A stretch of 64,000 nucleotides of DNA from contig JAYKKM010000374.1 in NCBI GenBank assembly GCA_035772405.1, positions 186,001 to 250,000 on the forward strand, in the 5' to 3' direction. The DNA is from Chrysogorgia sp. JL179-B06. Lineage: Eukaryota; Cnidaria; Anthozoa; Scleralcyonacea; Chrysogorgiidae. Positions 1 through 9,389 of the stretch are shown here, piece by piece; position 1 is the stretch's first letter, and every line of letters begins with the position of its first letter. Both the position numbers and the translations under genes were made by a program. Below the pieces are notes generated by a model that saw only the letters and a program-made list of their open reading frames with translations, made no database searches and was not told where the DNA came from.

Positions 1-230
1 CTTCCGCCATGAAATTGACCGCCGAGTCAGTTGGGCGTGTCCCCTCGGATGATAGGGGTATCTAGTACGTATTCCTTATAAGGAGGGGCAAATAGAAGGC
101 ATTGACGAGCAAGTGAATTAACGATCAAATAGCACGTTACCAGCCTCCTAGATAATTGGATTGTAACCGACCCCAAAACAACGAAGGTCCTAACCCTAAT
201 GCTGTGTTTTCAAAATATCCCTAGCCCTCT

Positions 231-398
231 CTCCTCCGCAGAGCCTTGTATATTTTTATTAGAAAAGCGCGGGCGAGGAAGGCGTAAAAGCGCGGGAGCG
301 CGGTGGACGACGGGAAGATGCGCGCTTCCGATTTTCCTCCCGCACGCCTTCCTCGCCCGCGCTTTTCTAATAAAAATATATAAGCCTCTGCGGAGGAG
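231..398. mobile_element. Foldback (palindromic) MITE
   Basis: Two arms of about 54 bases (231-284 and 344-398) are near-perfect reverse complements. Each contains CTCCTCCGCAGAG, a TATATTTTTATTAG stretch and a GCGCGGGCGAGGAAGGCGT block, around a 59-base GC-rich centre that is partly self-complementary. No protein is encoded. No clean target duplication is visible, so the exact ends are approximate. The outer CCTCCTCCGCAG resembles the ends of the small element at 15679-15846. Confidence 0.75.
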
Positions 399-584
399 AA
401 ATATACGTACTGGAAATACATATGCCTCGGTATCCTTCGAATCGTACGGCGCGGAAAGGCCTAGGAACTAGGCTAAGAAGCAATGCTTCCACTTGTGGAC
501 AAAGCTAAAAGTGATGACTCAAAAGGACATCCCATTTTCTAATCCCAACCCTAATTCTAATCCTAACCTTGATCCTAACCTTCA

Positions 585-615
585 TTTCGACACTCCAATC
601 TAGTGTCTTCATCAG
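585..615 (-). ncRNA. Hammerhead-ribozyme-like core of the Penelope remnant
   Basis: On the minus strand the order is CTGATGA, then a hairpin with a perfect 6-bp stem (GACACT / AGTGTC, 7-base loop), then GAAA. This is the conserved hammerhead core layout (CUGANGA, stem II, GAAA). Penelope-like elements are known to carry hammerhead motifs in their terminal repeats, which fits the adjacent GIY-YIG fragment. I could not identify convincing stems I and III, so activity is not claimed. Confidence 0.5.
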
Positions 616-1023
616 GGGTGATCGTTGTAAAGTTAGGATCCCTATTTATACCCTCATAGAACCGATGATGATGTTATCTACTAACACGATGCAAATAAGC
701 TATACAATGGGCGTGGGCGCTATTGATATACCAAGCCTCTAGACAACGTCTTTGACGGTACCGCGGATTAGTGGTAATAATTTTGGAATTTGTCCACGCA
801 ATCTCATGGTTGGTTACGCACGCGTGCTCCGACAAAGCAGAATTTTCCTTTTTCGAAAAAAACCAGCCTTTTGGTTTTCTTTTAAACGCGTACGAAACTG
901 ACGTTTAGTCTGACCGATGTACTCCTGATCACAGTCATTGCACGGAATGGAATAAATAACGTATTTCCTCTGTTCCTTTGCAATACAATCCTTAGGTTTT
1001 GCAAAAATATGACCCAACGTCAA
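585..1023 (-). pseudogene. Penelope-like element, GIY-YIG endonuclease remnant (3' end)
   Basis: A minus-strand reading frame from about 1023 to 814 gives a GIY-YIG nuclease start: an IYSIPC.DCDQEYIGQTKR block followed by arginine-rich TRLKENQ. This is the C-terminal endonuclease arrangement of Penelope-like retroelements. A frame change near 830-840 breaks it. The adjacent frame then continues with similarity typical of the family tail (SEHACVTNHEIAW, later LEAWYIN) down to about 620, interrupted by a stop near 690. No reverse transcriptase is recognisable just upstream (above 1024), so this is a 5'-truncated, decayed copy. It ends in a hammerhead-like motif at 585-615. Confidence 0.75.
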
Positions 1024-2820
1024 GAAAGGTTGTTACACAGTATTATTTCTTTATTTTCTCTGCAGGGTTCTTGCAGCCAGAAAGGAGTGGCAAATCTTAT
1101 TGATGGGGTAAGAAATTTAATATCTCTAGGGTTGTCTGACCAACTGATCTGGAAAAAAGACTGGATCGAGCAACTATTGTTCAGAAATTGAAGCCGGAAG
1201 TCCGCCATTACTAAGGGACCAACTGAGGATCCTATGAGGTTTTTGTTTGATTATGTGCTCTTACCATCGACAAAATAAAATAATTTTACTATAAAGAGGA
1301 CCAGAAGACATTTTTGAAATTACTGGGTAAAACGATTCATGGCTATATCTACAGATTTACTGCGACTTTGATCCCTTAGTAATGGCCGCCGTTGGCTCTA
1401 ATTATCCAGTGAGAGAAGCCTAATATGAGACGTCAAATTAGGTTCAAGATTTTATGCATTTAATATTAACAAAGAAACTATATTGGCCAGACACTAAACC
1501 TATTTCGTGAGCGTCACAGTTTGATTTGCTTGCTATCTCGGAACTTCTAATGATCTCTCGTTAATTTACATTATGCAAATATGCAAGCTTCAAAATCAGC
1601 TCATCAGATACAATAGAAAGCAAGCTCAATCCAGTCTTATTTTTGAGATCAGTGGTCTGACCGCATTTTGCAGAAAGCCTTGGGGAGCCATCTTAAACGA
1701 GTTTTGCCTCATTGCATATATATATAGGCCGCTTGCTGTCGATGGACTGGTAACTAATCGTGGGCCTCGTAGATTGATTACTGGTCAATGATTTGATTGT
1801 TGTATATTCACAATAACATTGCTTGTATATACCTTATAATAACATTACTTGTATATACCTTATATATTCATTCATCAACCTTTATTTCAATATGGTAAAC
1901 TCAATCAGCCAACCAAATAGTCAGCTGTTAGCAATAGAGGCCATATATAAGAAATAATTATAGAAATCATAATACAAATTAAATATGTGAAAATATAAGA
2001 ACATGCTATACAAATTTAGTAGCTAATGGACTAAAATAAGAAAAACTAAATACAATAGCAAGTTTATGTTTTTGTTTAAAAATAGCTTATTACCACAAAT
2101 AATTATAATACTCGACATTCTATAGACTAGTTGATGTTCCTTTATGTAGAACCAAAATCAGACAACTTTCTGTGATCTATCAGGGTCCTGTATTTTTTAA
2201 TTTTCTAAATGTATCCAAGAAGTTTTGACCGTTAATTCGTTTCAATCTAAGCTTTAAAAATAATGTTAATGAGTAATAAATATATTATGTATTTATTTAT
2301 TTATTTATTAGCGTGATATTCCTATTGTAAGTTAAGTTATCTGTTATACTATTAATATATATATATATATATTGGTATATTATATATTATATTATTGCTA
2401 TATTCTTTACTCTAAGCTACTCCTACTATCACTTTGTACTATAAGCAGTCTTCTAAGGTGCCTAATGCCATATAAGCCTCCTGGTTTCTTTTGGGCTTCC
2501 TCGCCATTTGTATAATCATGTTTTTTTTGTACTTTACATGTATTGACAAAATTAAATACTGAATAGTGAATAATAAAAAGAGTTTTTTGCTGATTATAAT
2601 TTAATTTGTGGAAAATGAAGATGTCTAATGTCAAGCTAGATGGTAAATGTTAGTGTTTAGATAGTAAATAAGAAAGCTCTCCATTTACGAATTTTCATCT
2701 CATGTTTAATATCTGTTTCATATTTGTTCACATACACATCCTCCTCATTCACCTCTTTAATATACTTTCTTTGAAAGCACTTACCTAATCTTTGCTTACT
2801 CCTAATTATATAATAAATAT
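1024..2820. other. No gene recognised; AT-rich spacer
   Basis: Short open frames only, none with recognisable motifs. It contains an ATTT-type run near 2290-2310 and a (TA)n tract near 2357-2382. The missing upstream exons of the lectin gene that starts at 2826 may lie here or before the window, but none can be supported. Confidence 0.5.
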
Positions 2821-2825
2821 TTTAG

Positions 2826-2960
2826 GTAGTTCAAGTAGCTAACAAGGCAGGTCTCGACAACGTTCCTTTAGTTAAAGGTCTGTTGTCTTATCGGAAAGAC
2901 AACGAAAAAATTTACCTGACCAATGGACAAAGCTGGAGGGCACTTGGAGAAGAAAAGCAG
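2826..2960 (+). CDS. Lectin gene, exon a: trimerisation-like segment
   Basis: This is a 135-base exon in phase 0, bounded by TTTTAG before and GTTATT after. It encodes 45 residues with a hydrophobic-basic pattern (LLSYRKDNEKIYL, NGQSWRALGEEKQ). The pattern resembles short oligomerisation modules of the collagen XV/XVIII NC1 type (inference from pattern). It joins in phase to the coiled-coil exon at 3126. It is the first exon I can support; no signal peptide exon was found, so the gene is 5'-incomplete here. Its role would be to assemble the fibrinogen domains into trimers. Confidence 0.6.
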
Positions 2961-3125
2961 GTTATTTATCTTCCTTTCCTATTAAAAAAGTATGAGAATA
3001 GTTAAAGTAATTACGAAAAATATTATTACATGTATATTCAATTAAGAAATCCTGTTAGAATATCAGAAAACGTTTTCCTGAAATTTGGAAAAGCATCTTA
3101 AACCGCTCTTTTTTACTTCAAACAG

Positions 3126-3165
3126 ATAGAAATCTTAAAGAAGAATGTTTCTGAACTTGTAGCAG
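3126..3165 (+). CDS. Lectin gene, exon b: coiled-coil segment
   Basis: A 40-base exon lies between AACAG and GTCAGTG, enters in phase 0 and leaves in phase 1. It encodes a heptad-like [13 protein letters not shown]. The leftover G completes a codon with the CT of exon 7748-7807 (or the AC of 7276-7323), so the phases fit the downstream exons. The very short length and plain consensus sites make it tentative alone. Phase agreement on both sides is the main support. Confidence 0.55.
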
Positions 3166-3211
3166 GTCAGTGAAAAACACAGTTTAAGTCTTTGAGATAA
3201 TGTTGAAGTAG

Positions 3212-3600
<389 letters not shown>

Positions 3601-3602
<2 letters not shown>

Positions 3603-3925
3603 AAAGGATGGAAAAATGTGAAGGAAAATTTCGAGTGTTAGAATACATACATTTTAAGACCAAACCCAACCTCGTTCCCGGACCAAACCGGGACCAGTTG
3701 CGAAAAATGCAACTTCAAGGCCTTCCGGCTGGAATTGAACTGCTAGTGCAGTGCTCTGACCACTGAGCTACGGAAGCCGTTGCCGAGAGCCTAGTCACGA
3801 GTTCTGTATATATGGTGGTAATGCCGGGATAAGATTCTGGGTATATTATAGGTAATATTTGGCATTTCACTCGATCAAACTACATGTTGAAAGGATTTAT
3901 GGTGAAGGAACATACATATATAATA
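3601..3925 (-). mobile_element. tRNA-Ala-like SINE, copy in lectin intron
   Basis: This is a minus-strand copy of a repeat of about 300 bases whose head is tRNA-like: box A TAGCTCAGTGG and, in better copies, box B GGTTCAATTCC, with CTTCCG/CGGAAG acceptor-like ends and an AGC anticodon-like loop. The body includes a conserved ACATGTTGAAAGGATTTATG stretch. In this copy part of the box B side is deleted (around 3740). The same family is at 6330-6461, 29340-29850 and 31540-32950. Confidence 0.75.
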
Positions 3926-4533
3926 TGTTGTGTTGACATTTATCCCGTGAAACTCCGTAATATTAATCATTATGAAACGTTGTGTTTTTGTCCGATTTAA
4001 ATCAATTCTATATCGAAATCATCACTTGAATCTGGCGAATCGAATGATGTAGGTTTCGTCTACTTAAAATGAGAAGATCAGATGTTATATGAGAAAATGC
4101 GTAAGCGATTAAAGCGAGACTCGTCTTTAAAATCAAAGGACATGGCTTCAAGATCTATTCGTCGTTTACCCGATGATTTAATGCTTTTATGTCCATTAAA
4201 CCGATGTAATTTCGTAACAGATACGTTTCGTATACCTTGCCGTTTTTTTATATAATTTTTGACATATGAAAAGCTTCAATCGAACAGATATCAGCAAAAA
4301 TAGCATCGCCGTGTTTAGTGTTTACATTAAATTTCGTCGGAGGTGGAGGGCTAGCTTGCGCGTAGACGCCTGATTTTTCTTCGTCATTTCTAGCCCAACT
4401 TGCTTCTAAAAGTTTCCCACTTTAAACGAGCGCTTGCACAATGCCTTCAGTGCCTGATTACAGAAATCAATGCATTAAAAATTATCTTTTGTAATATAAA
4501 ACAAGTGAGCGGGTTTTCTAATTCCAACTGTCT

Positions 4534-5299
4534 AAGCCTGCCGCACACGAGAGCTATCTCCTGAGTCAAAAGTTATTCGTGCCTGTTTGCTCAGCACTTA
4601 GCTCGCCGTGTGCGCACGAATTTCACTGAGTTTTTGGTCTCTTGCAGCCTTGAGTCAAATATCAAACATGTTTGATATTTTTCGACTCATGAGGCGAAAA
4701 TCTCGCCGTTTGCGCTGGTCGTGAGCTAAGTGCTGAGCTCAAACAAATCAAATAGCCAATAGCAGTACATTCTTAGATCACATGTCATTATTCAAAGATG
4801 GCGGCAACAAATATTACAAATGTCGACTGTTTTGAATTGGAAGAAATGCTTTTGCTGAATCTACTAGTACGACGTCGACGTCGCCAATCGTGTATATCTT
4901 TAAGATTATTAAACGAAATCACTTGAAACTTTGCATGTGGATACAGACCACTAAACTGAAAAGGAAAATTAGGCCATAAATAACGAGCTTTTCCTCCAAA
5001 ATATATTCGCTGAGTACTTCACTTGTTGCCGCCATCTTTGAATAATGACATGTGATCTAAGAATGTACTGCTATTGGCTATTTGATTTGTTTGAGCTCAG
5101 CACTTAGCTCACGACCAGCGCAAACGGCGAGATTTTCGCCTCATGAGTCGAAAAATATCAAACATGTATGATATTTGACTCAAGGCTGCACGAGACCAAA
5201 AACTCAGTGAAATTCGTGCGCACACGGCGAGCTAAGTGCTGAGCAAACAGGCACGAATAACTTTTGACTCAGGAGATAGCTCTCGTGTGCGGCAGGCTT
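4534..5299. mobile_element. MITE with 277-base terminal inverted repeats
   Basis: Positions 4534-4810 and 5023-5299 are near-identical reverse complements (277 bases each) around a unique centre of about 212 bases. The ends read AAGCCTGCCGCACACGAGAG and its complement. The inner end of each arm has an AAGATGGCGGC motif (YY1-type site), giving two divergent copies. There is no transposase. A TA or TTA-like target site is possible (CTA before, TTA after) but not clear. Confidence 0.85.
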
Positions 5300-5303
5300 T
5301 AAC

Positions 5304-5402
5304 ATGCCACCAAGCGGTTTGTTAGCTCAAAGGTCAGAGCGCCGAAACGTTGATTCGGAGACCAGGGTTCGATTCCCGGTTGGGGCAGTCACTTTTTCCA
5401 CA
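5304..5402 (+). mobile_element. tRNA-like SINE head
   Basis: Contains TTAGCTCAAAGGTCAGAGC (box A type) and GGTTCGATTCCCGG (box B), spaced as in a tRNA, followed by GGCAGTCACTTTTTCC. A reverse fragment of the same tail (GGAAAAAGTGACTGCC) recurs at 14586-14602, so it is a dispersed repeat rather than a single tRNA gene. The acceptor stem pairs poorly. Confidence 0.6.
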
Positions 5403-5412
5403 TATGTATTTG

Positions 5413-5567
<155 letters not shown>

Positions 5568-5576
5568 TAAGTACTT

Positions 5577-6036
5577 ATTAACCGAGCGCGAGGTCCGTAC
5601 GGGAAAATATTTTGCTTGAGATCTTTTGAGTACAGACCCCGAGCCCGAAGGGCGAGGTCTGTACTCAAAAGATCTCAAGCAAAATATTTTCCCGTACGGA
5701 CCGAGCTTGTGAGGTTAATAAGGAATTTATTATATGTCTCGACTACAACGAGAAATAATTTAGAGAAAACATTATCGTGTACAGTACGTCTTCCTCCACG
5801 TCAGCTCGAGCGGAGCGGTCTCACAGTCGCGATTCGATATAATTGACAACAAAACAACCAAAAGGGAAAACATTTTGAAAAGAATATAATTATTTTATTT
5901 TAAGAAATTTTTTTTAACATTTTTTAATCGAGTAATACCGTGCGGGTCCGTACACCGAGTCCGTACGGTAAAGTACGGACCCGCACGTTAGCCAATCAGC
6001 GTTCAAATACGCCAGTTCGGACTCGCAAGCCATATA

Positions 6037-6045
<9 letters not shown>
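5577..6045 (-). mobile_element. Non-autonomous derivative of the tyrosine-recombinase element
   Basis: The left end (5579-5716) is a large hairpin whose arms hold GGTCCGTACGGGAAAATATT. It matches in layout the hairpin at 51097-51165 that ends the recombinase element. The right end (5938-6035), read on the minus strand, has GAGTCCGAA, then CTGATTGGCTA, then a GGTCCGTAC inverted pair. That order is the same as at 48255-48335, upstream of the recombinase ORF. The roughly 220 bases between have no ORF. I infer an internally deleted family member; the family link is by pattern only. Confidence 0.5.
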
Positions 6046-6077
<32 letters not shown>

Positions 6078-6080
<3 letters not shown>

Positions 6081-6306
6081 TGTAAAAACAGATTGGTTGA
6101 AACAACCAATTTGATAGGGTTCTCTCAGACTCAAATGAATTTAACCAATTTGAATGGTTTAACTAACTGAATATTTTGGTTAAAATGACCTTAGTTGGTT
6201 GTTTCAACCAAAAAATTTGGCTGTTTTAACCCATAAAAATAGGTCAATTGATGAGTCTGAGAGAACCCTATCAAATTGGTTGTTTTAACCATCTGTTTTT
6301 ACAGTG
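6078..6306. mobile_element. 229-bp MITE with long inverted ends, in a (TA)n tract
   Basis: It starts CACTGTAAAAACAGATTGGT and ends with the complement. The inverted arms (about 60 bases, reaching the GGGTTCTCTCAGACTCA block) are nearly perfect, and the centre repeats AACCAATTTG-like motifs. It sits inside TATATA, so a TA duplication is consistent but cannot be proven. The CACTNTAAAAAC end is shared with the 7-kb element at 27304-34357. Confidence 0.85.
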
Positions 6307-6329
6307 TACGGTATATATATATATATATA

Positions 6330-6457
6330 TTCCTAAGTTGCATTTTTCGCAAACTGGTCCCGGTTTGGTCCAAAAATGTATGTATTCCAACACTCGAAAT
6401 TTTCCTTCACCATAAATCCTTTCAACATGTAGTTTGATCGAGTGAAATGCCAAATAT

Positions 6458-6461
<4 letters not shown>
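6330..6461 (+). mobile_element. tRNA-Ala-like SINE, 3' half
   Basis: Plus-strand tail of the SINE family (GTTGCATTTTTCGCAA, then TGTATGTATTCCAACACTCG, then CCTTTCAACATGTAGTTTGA), without the tRNA head. It is followed by (TA)n at 6462-6510. Confidence 0.7.
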
Positions 6462-6509
<48 letters not shown>

Positions 6510-6599
6510 AAAGTAGAGTGCTGCGTAGACAGTGTTTTGAATATATAGCAAAGTGAAAAGGTGGTAAACTGCCAAGAATTTAGTGACGAGATACTGACG

Positions 6600-6622
6600 T
6601 TTCGAGCGGAGCCCTTCATCAG
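6600..6622 (-). ncRNA. Dispersed hammerhead-like core
   Basis: On the minus strand: CTGATGA, GGGC/GCTC stem, GAAA, then CGTCAG. One copy of a family found at least a dozen times in this window (for example 7654, 15380, 18833, 26984, 49848, 49931). Always close to GCAAAGTGAAAAGGTGG-type flanks, so probably part of a Penelope-like terminal repeat or a derived non-autonomous element. Confidence 0.4.
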
Positions 6623-7198
6623 AGTAAGACGAGATGAAATAAAATAAATAGGGCTTATATGTATGCCAAAAGGGTGTCACAGGTGGAAAGTAGCCAATCA
6701 AATGCACGGGAAATAAACTAACTAATAATTAATGAGATGGGAAAAGTTAAGTCATTTACTATTTTTACAGTCGATCAATAAGCAGACTGAGGGGGTGGGA
6801 GAAATGACAGGTCCAATATTCAAGGGGATTAGGTGATAATAATAGAAACAAAGACTTGAAAGGAATGAAAGTGCATAAGCTAATGATAAAAAGTTCCAAG
6901 CAAAATAAAATAACAAAAAACTTTTAGGAAATTAAATAAAAGAAAAACGTTCGTTAAGACCAAGAGGATGTTTGGTGCCAAGTTTAAAAATGAGACGCTT
7001 CTCTTGCCGCTTGCGGTTATCGTTATATATATATATATAAACTTTATTCTTTAAAATGTCACTACTCGGAGTTTCACGCTCATGGCGATCAAAGCCAAAG
7101 TGAAAAGTGGTAAACTTCATCAGAGTAATGAAGGGCTCCGCTCGAAACGTCAGTATTTCGTCACTAAAATCTTGGTAGTTAACCACCTTTTCACTTTG

Positions 7199-7235
<37 letters not shown>

Positions 7236-7275
7236 GTTTCTTTTGATTAATTTATTTTTCATTTACTCAACGAAG

Positions 7276-7323
7276 ACAACGCTGAATTACAGAAGAAAGT
7301 AACACTTTTGGAATCAACAAATA
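7276..7323 (+). CDS. Lectin gene, alternative or duplicate coiled-coil exon
   Basis: This is a diverged duplicate of the exon at 7748-7807. The core encodes ELQKKVTLLESTN and is followed by a GTAAGCG donor. The original acceptor TTTTCAG is lost, but AACGAAG just downstream would give a 48-base exon that is also phase 1 to phase 1, so it could be used or skipped without frame loss. Intron sequence downstream (GCGTATTTTATTGTATTTTA) is duplicated too. Whether it is spliced in is unknown. Confidence 0.4.
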
Positions 7324-7653
7324 GTAAGCGTATTTTATTGTATTTTAATGTAACGGGGAACACATCGCATGTGTTTTACTGTCTTTTTTTGCTAGAGTTT
7401 CCCTTTAAATCATTTTCTATTTTTACAGTCGATCAGCAAACATACTGAGGGGGAGGGAGAAATGACAGGTCCAATTATTATGTCATTTCTCCCTCAGTAA
7501 AAACTGTAAAAACAGCAAATTATTTAACTTTTTGCATCTCATTTATTATTAGTTTGTTTATCTCCCATGTATTTGATTGGCTACTTTCTACTTGTGACAC
7601 CCTTTTGGCATATATATAGAAGCCCTATTTATTTTATTTCATCTCATCTTATT

Positions 7654-7676
7654 CTGATGAAGGGCTCCGCTCGAAA
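7654..7676 (+). ncRNA. Dispersed hammerhead-like core in lectin intron
   Basis: CTGATGA, a GGGC/GCTC stem II with a 3-base loop, GAAA. After it comes a segment ending TTTCGTC, which could pair as a 3-bp stem III next to a GTC cleavage triplet. Stem I pairing is weak here. A related partial copy is at 7128-7148. Confidence 0.4.
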
Positions 7677-7747
7677 TGTCAGTATTTCGTCACTAAAAAT
7701 CTCGGCAGTTTACCACTTTTTACTAATTTGCTTTATTTATTTTTCAG

Positions 7748-7807
7748 CTAATCAACGAATTACAGAATTACAAAAGAAAGTAACACTTTTGGAATTAACA
7801 AATAGAA
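7748..7807 (+). CDS. Lectin gene, exon c: coiled-coil segment
   Basis: A 60-base exon between TTTTTCAG and GTAAGAAG, phase 1 on both sides. It encodes NQRITELQKKVTLLELTNR, an amphipathic coiled-coil helix. It joins exon b upstream and the fibrinogen exon at 8061 downstream without a frame break. Known fibrinogen-domain lectins often use a coiled coil or collagen stalk to trimerise, which fits. Confidence 0.75.
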
Positions 7808-8060
7808 GTAAGAAGCGTATTTTATTGTATTTTAATGTAACGGGGAACACCTCGCATGTGTTTTACTGTCTCGTTCGCGTTTTCCCCGCTTGGGTTTCCT
7901 ACTTTGTGTATGTTATTTAATTATTTTAATTTATATTGTACTTTTTGTGAGTAGTTTGGCCAATAAAGTTAAAAATCTGTCTTGCGAAAACACAAGATAT
8001 AAGAAATGTGAAATTTATTAGCCAAGTTATTAGTGAAACTTAACCTATACTCTATTCCAG

Positions 8061-8441
8061 TTCATATTGGTTGCGATGATTTGTACAAAAAAGGAGAAAG
8101 AAAAGATGGTGTCTACAGAATTGATCCTGATGGTCTTGGAGCTTTCAATGTTAGGTGTGATATGAGAACAAGTGGAGGAGGTTGGACTGTCTTTCAAAGA
8201 CGAGTGGACGGAAGTATTGACTTTTATCTTGGATGGAACAAGTATAAGAAAGGGTTTGGAGACTTAAATGGCGAGTTCTGGCTTGGACTGGATAAGATCC
8301 ATCGATTGTCAGATAGTGGTCAAAATTCTTTGAGAGTTGATCTTGAAGATTTTCAAAACAACACACGTTATGCTCAGTACTCAACATTTGCAGTGGCAAG
8401 TGAAGGAGAAAAATACAAGTTAACTGTTGGAGGTTATTCAG
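8061..8441 (+). CDS. Fibrinogen-related domain (ficolin/tachylectin-like), N-terminal exon
   Basis: A 381-base exon after CTATTCCAG, ending TCAG|GTTAGT, phase 1 in and out. It encodes the first two thirds of a fibrinogen C-terminal domain. The opening GCDDLYKKG is followed by DGVYRIDPDG, then RCDM with TSGGGWTVFQRR, the hallmark GGGWTVxQRR, and then EFWLGLDKIHRL. The two cysteines (GCDD and RCDM) form the first family disulphide. Family members bind acetylated sugars or other ligands extracellularly, in innate recognition or adhesion. The second half is at 9009-9271. Confidence 0.92.
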
Positions 8442-8659
8442 GTTAGTTACTCTTATTTCAACTTTGATAAGGAACCCAGTCACCCACTATTAGCATGACT
8501 TCATTTTAACGAAATCAAATAGTAAAGTTATTTCATCAAAACTGGAGTTCAAGCGGAAATTCTGTAGCCATCTTTGGATAAACTAAGGAGCTTGTCTCAA
8601 TTTTATTCCACAAGCATGTGGTTCTACCTGCGTTATAAAACAAGAACTAGTTACATTTT

Positions 8660-8760
8660 TACTAGACTAAGGGCTTCTGGCTTGGAATCGAATCCGCGAT
8701 CTCTATAGGTTTCTAGACCAGCGGTCCAACACATTAATTGACCTTGGAAGCCTTTGGCAT
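8660..8760 (-). mobile_element. tRNA-like SINE remnant in lectin intron
   Basis: Minus strand has GGATTCGATTCC (box B) and complementary GGCTTC / GAAGCC ends about 80 bases apart. Box A is degenerate. No other copy is obvious in the window, so this is a weak call. Confidence 0.4.
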
Positions 8761-9008
8761 AAGTTTTTTAACGCCGGTAAATGTAATGAGAAATATTGAG
8801 ACAACATTTGAGATTTACATTCGATAATATACATGATATTCTACGTGGTTAATGTTAGACTAATTTCTAAGTATATAAACAGGTTTTTACGAAGGGTGTG
8901 CACGTTCTAGTAATATAATAGACACGTATATTATGTATTTAGACTCGGTAATTAGAAATCTAGTCTGTTTTCAGCATTAAAATCGAGTAATTTGATATTT
9001 TATTGCAG

Positions 9009-9271
9009 GAAATGCTCGTGATTCACTCTCTGGTCACAATGGGATGAACTTTAGCACTAAAGACGAGGATAATGACGCGGATAGTCGAAACTGTGCTGTG
9101 CGTTTCAAAGGTGCCTGGTGGTACAAAAGCTGTCATCAGTCCAACTTGAATGCTCAGTACTTACGTGGTCCTCACAGCTCCCCTGCTGATGGAGTAAATT
9201 GGCGTGACTGGAAAGGATACAATTATTCTTTAAAGAAGAGCGAGATGAAAATCCGTCCTCGTTCATTTTAG
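9009..9271 (+). CDS. Fibrinogen-related domain, C-terminal exon with stop
   Basis: Follows TTTTATTGCAG and completes the domain with 87 codons including the TAG at 9269-9271. Visible family marks are the calcium-site stretch [12 protein letters not shown], the GAWWY block with CHQSNLN (second disulphide and ligand pocket), then a conserved end (EMKIRPRSF). With the exon at 8061 the domain is about 213 residues, the usual length, and no key residue is missing, so the gene looks functional. An AATAAA polyadenylation signal lies at about 9377. Confidence 0.92.
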
Positions 9272-9376
9272 TTGGGATATTTTTTTTGACATCAGAATGT
9301 CGTTATTAGAGAAAAGATAGAAAACAAGGATCCTACATTTGTCCTTATCATTGTTAATGTTGTAAACATAAAGTTA

Positions 9377-9382
9377 AATAAA
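9377..9382 (+). terminator. Polyadenylation signal of the lectin gene
   Basis: AATAAA about 105 bases after the lectin stop codon. Confidence 0.6.
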
Positions 9383-9389
9383 CTTTCCA

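Noticed and set aside
814..1208. Complete Penelope element
   Set aside because: No reverse transcriptase motif follows upstream on the minus strand beyond 1024, so only a truncated 3' end is present.
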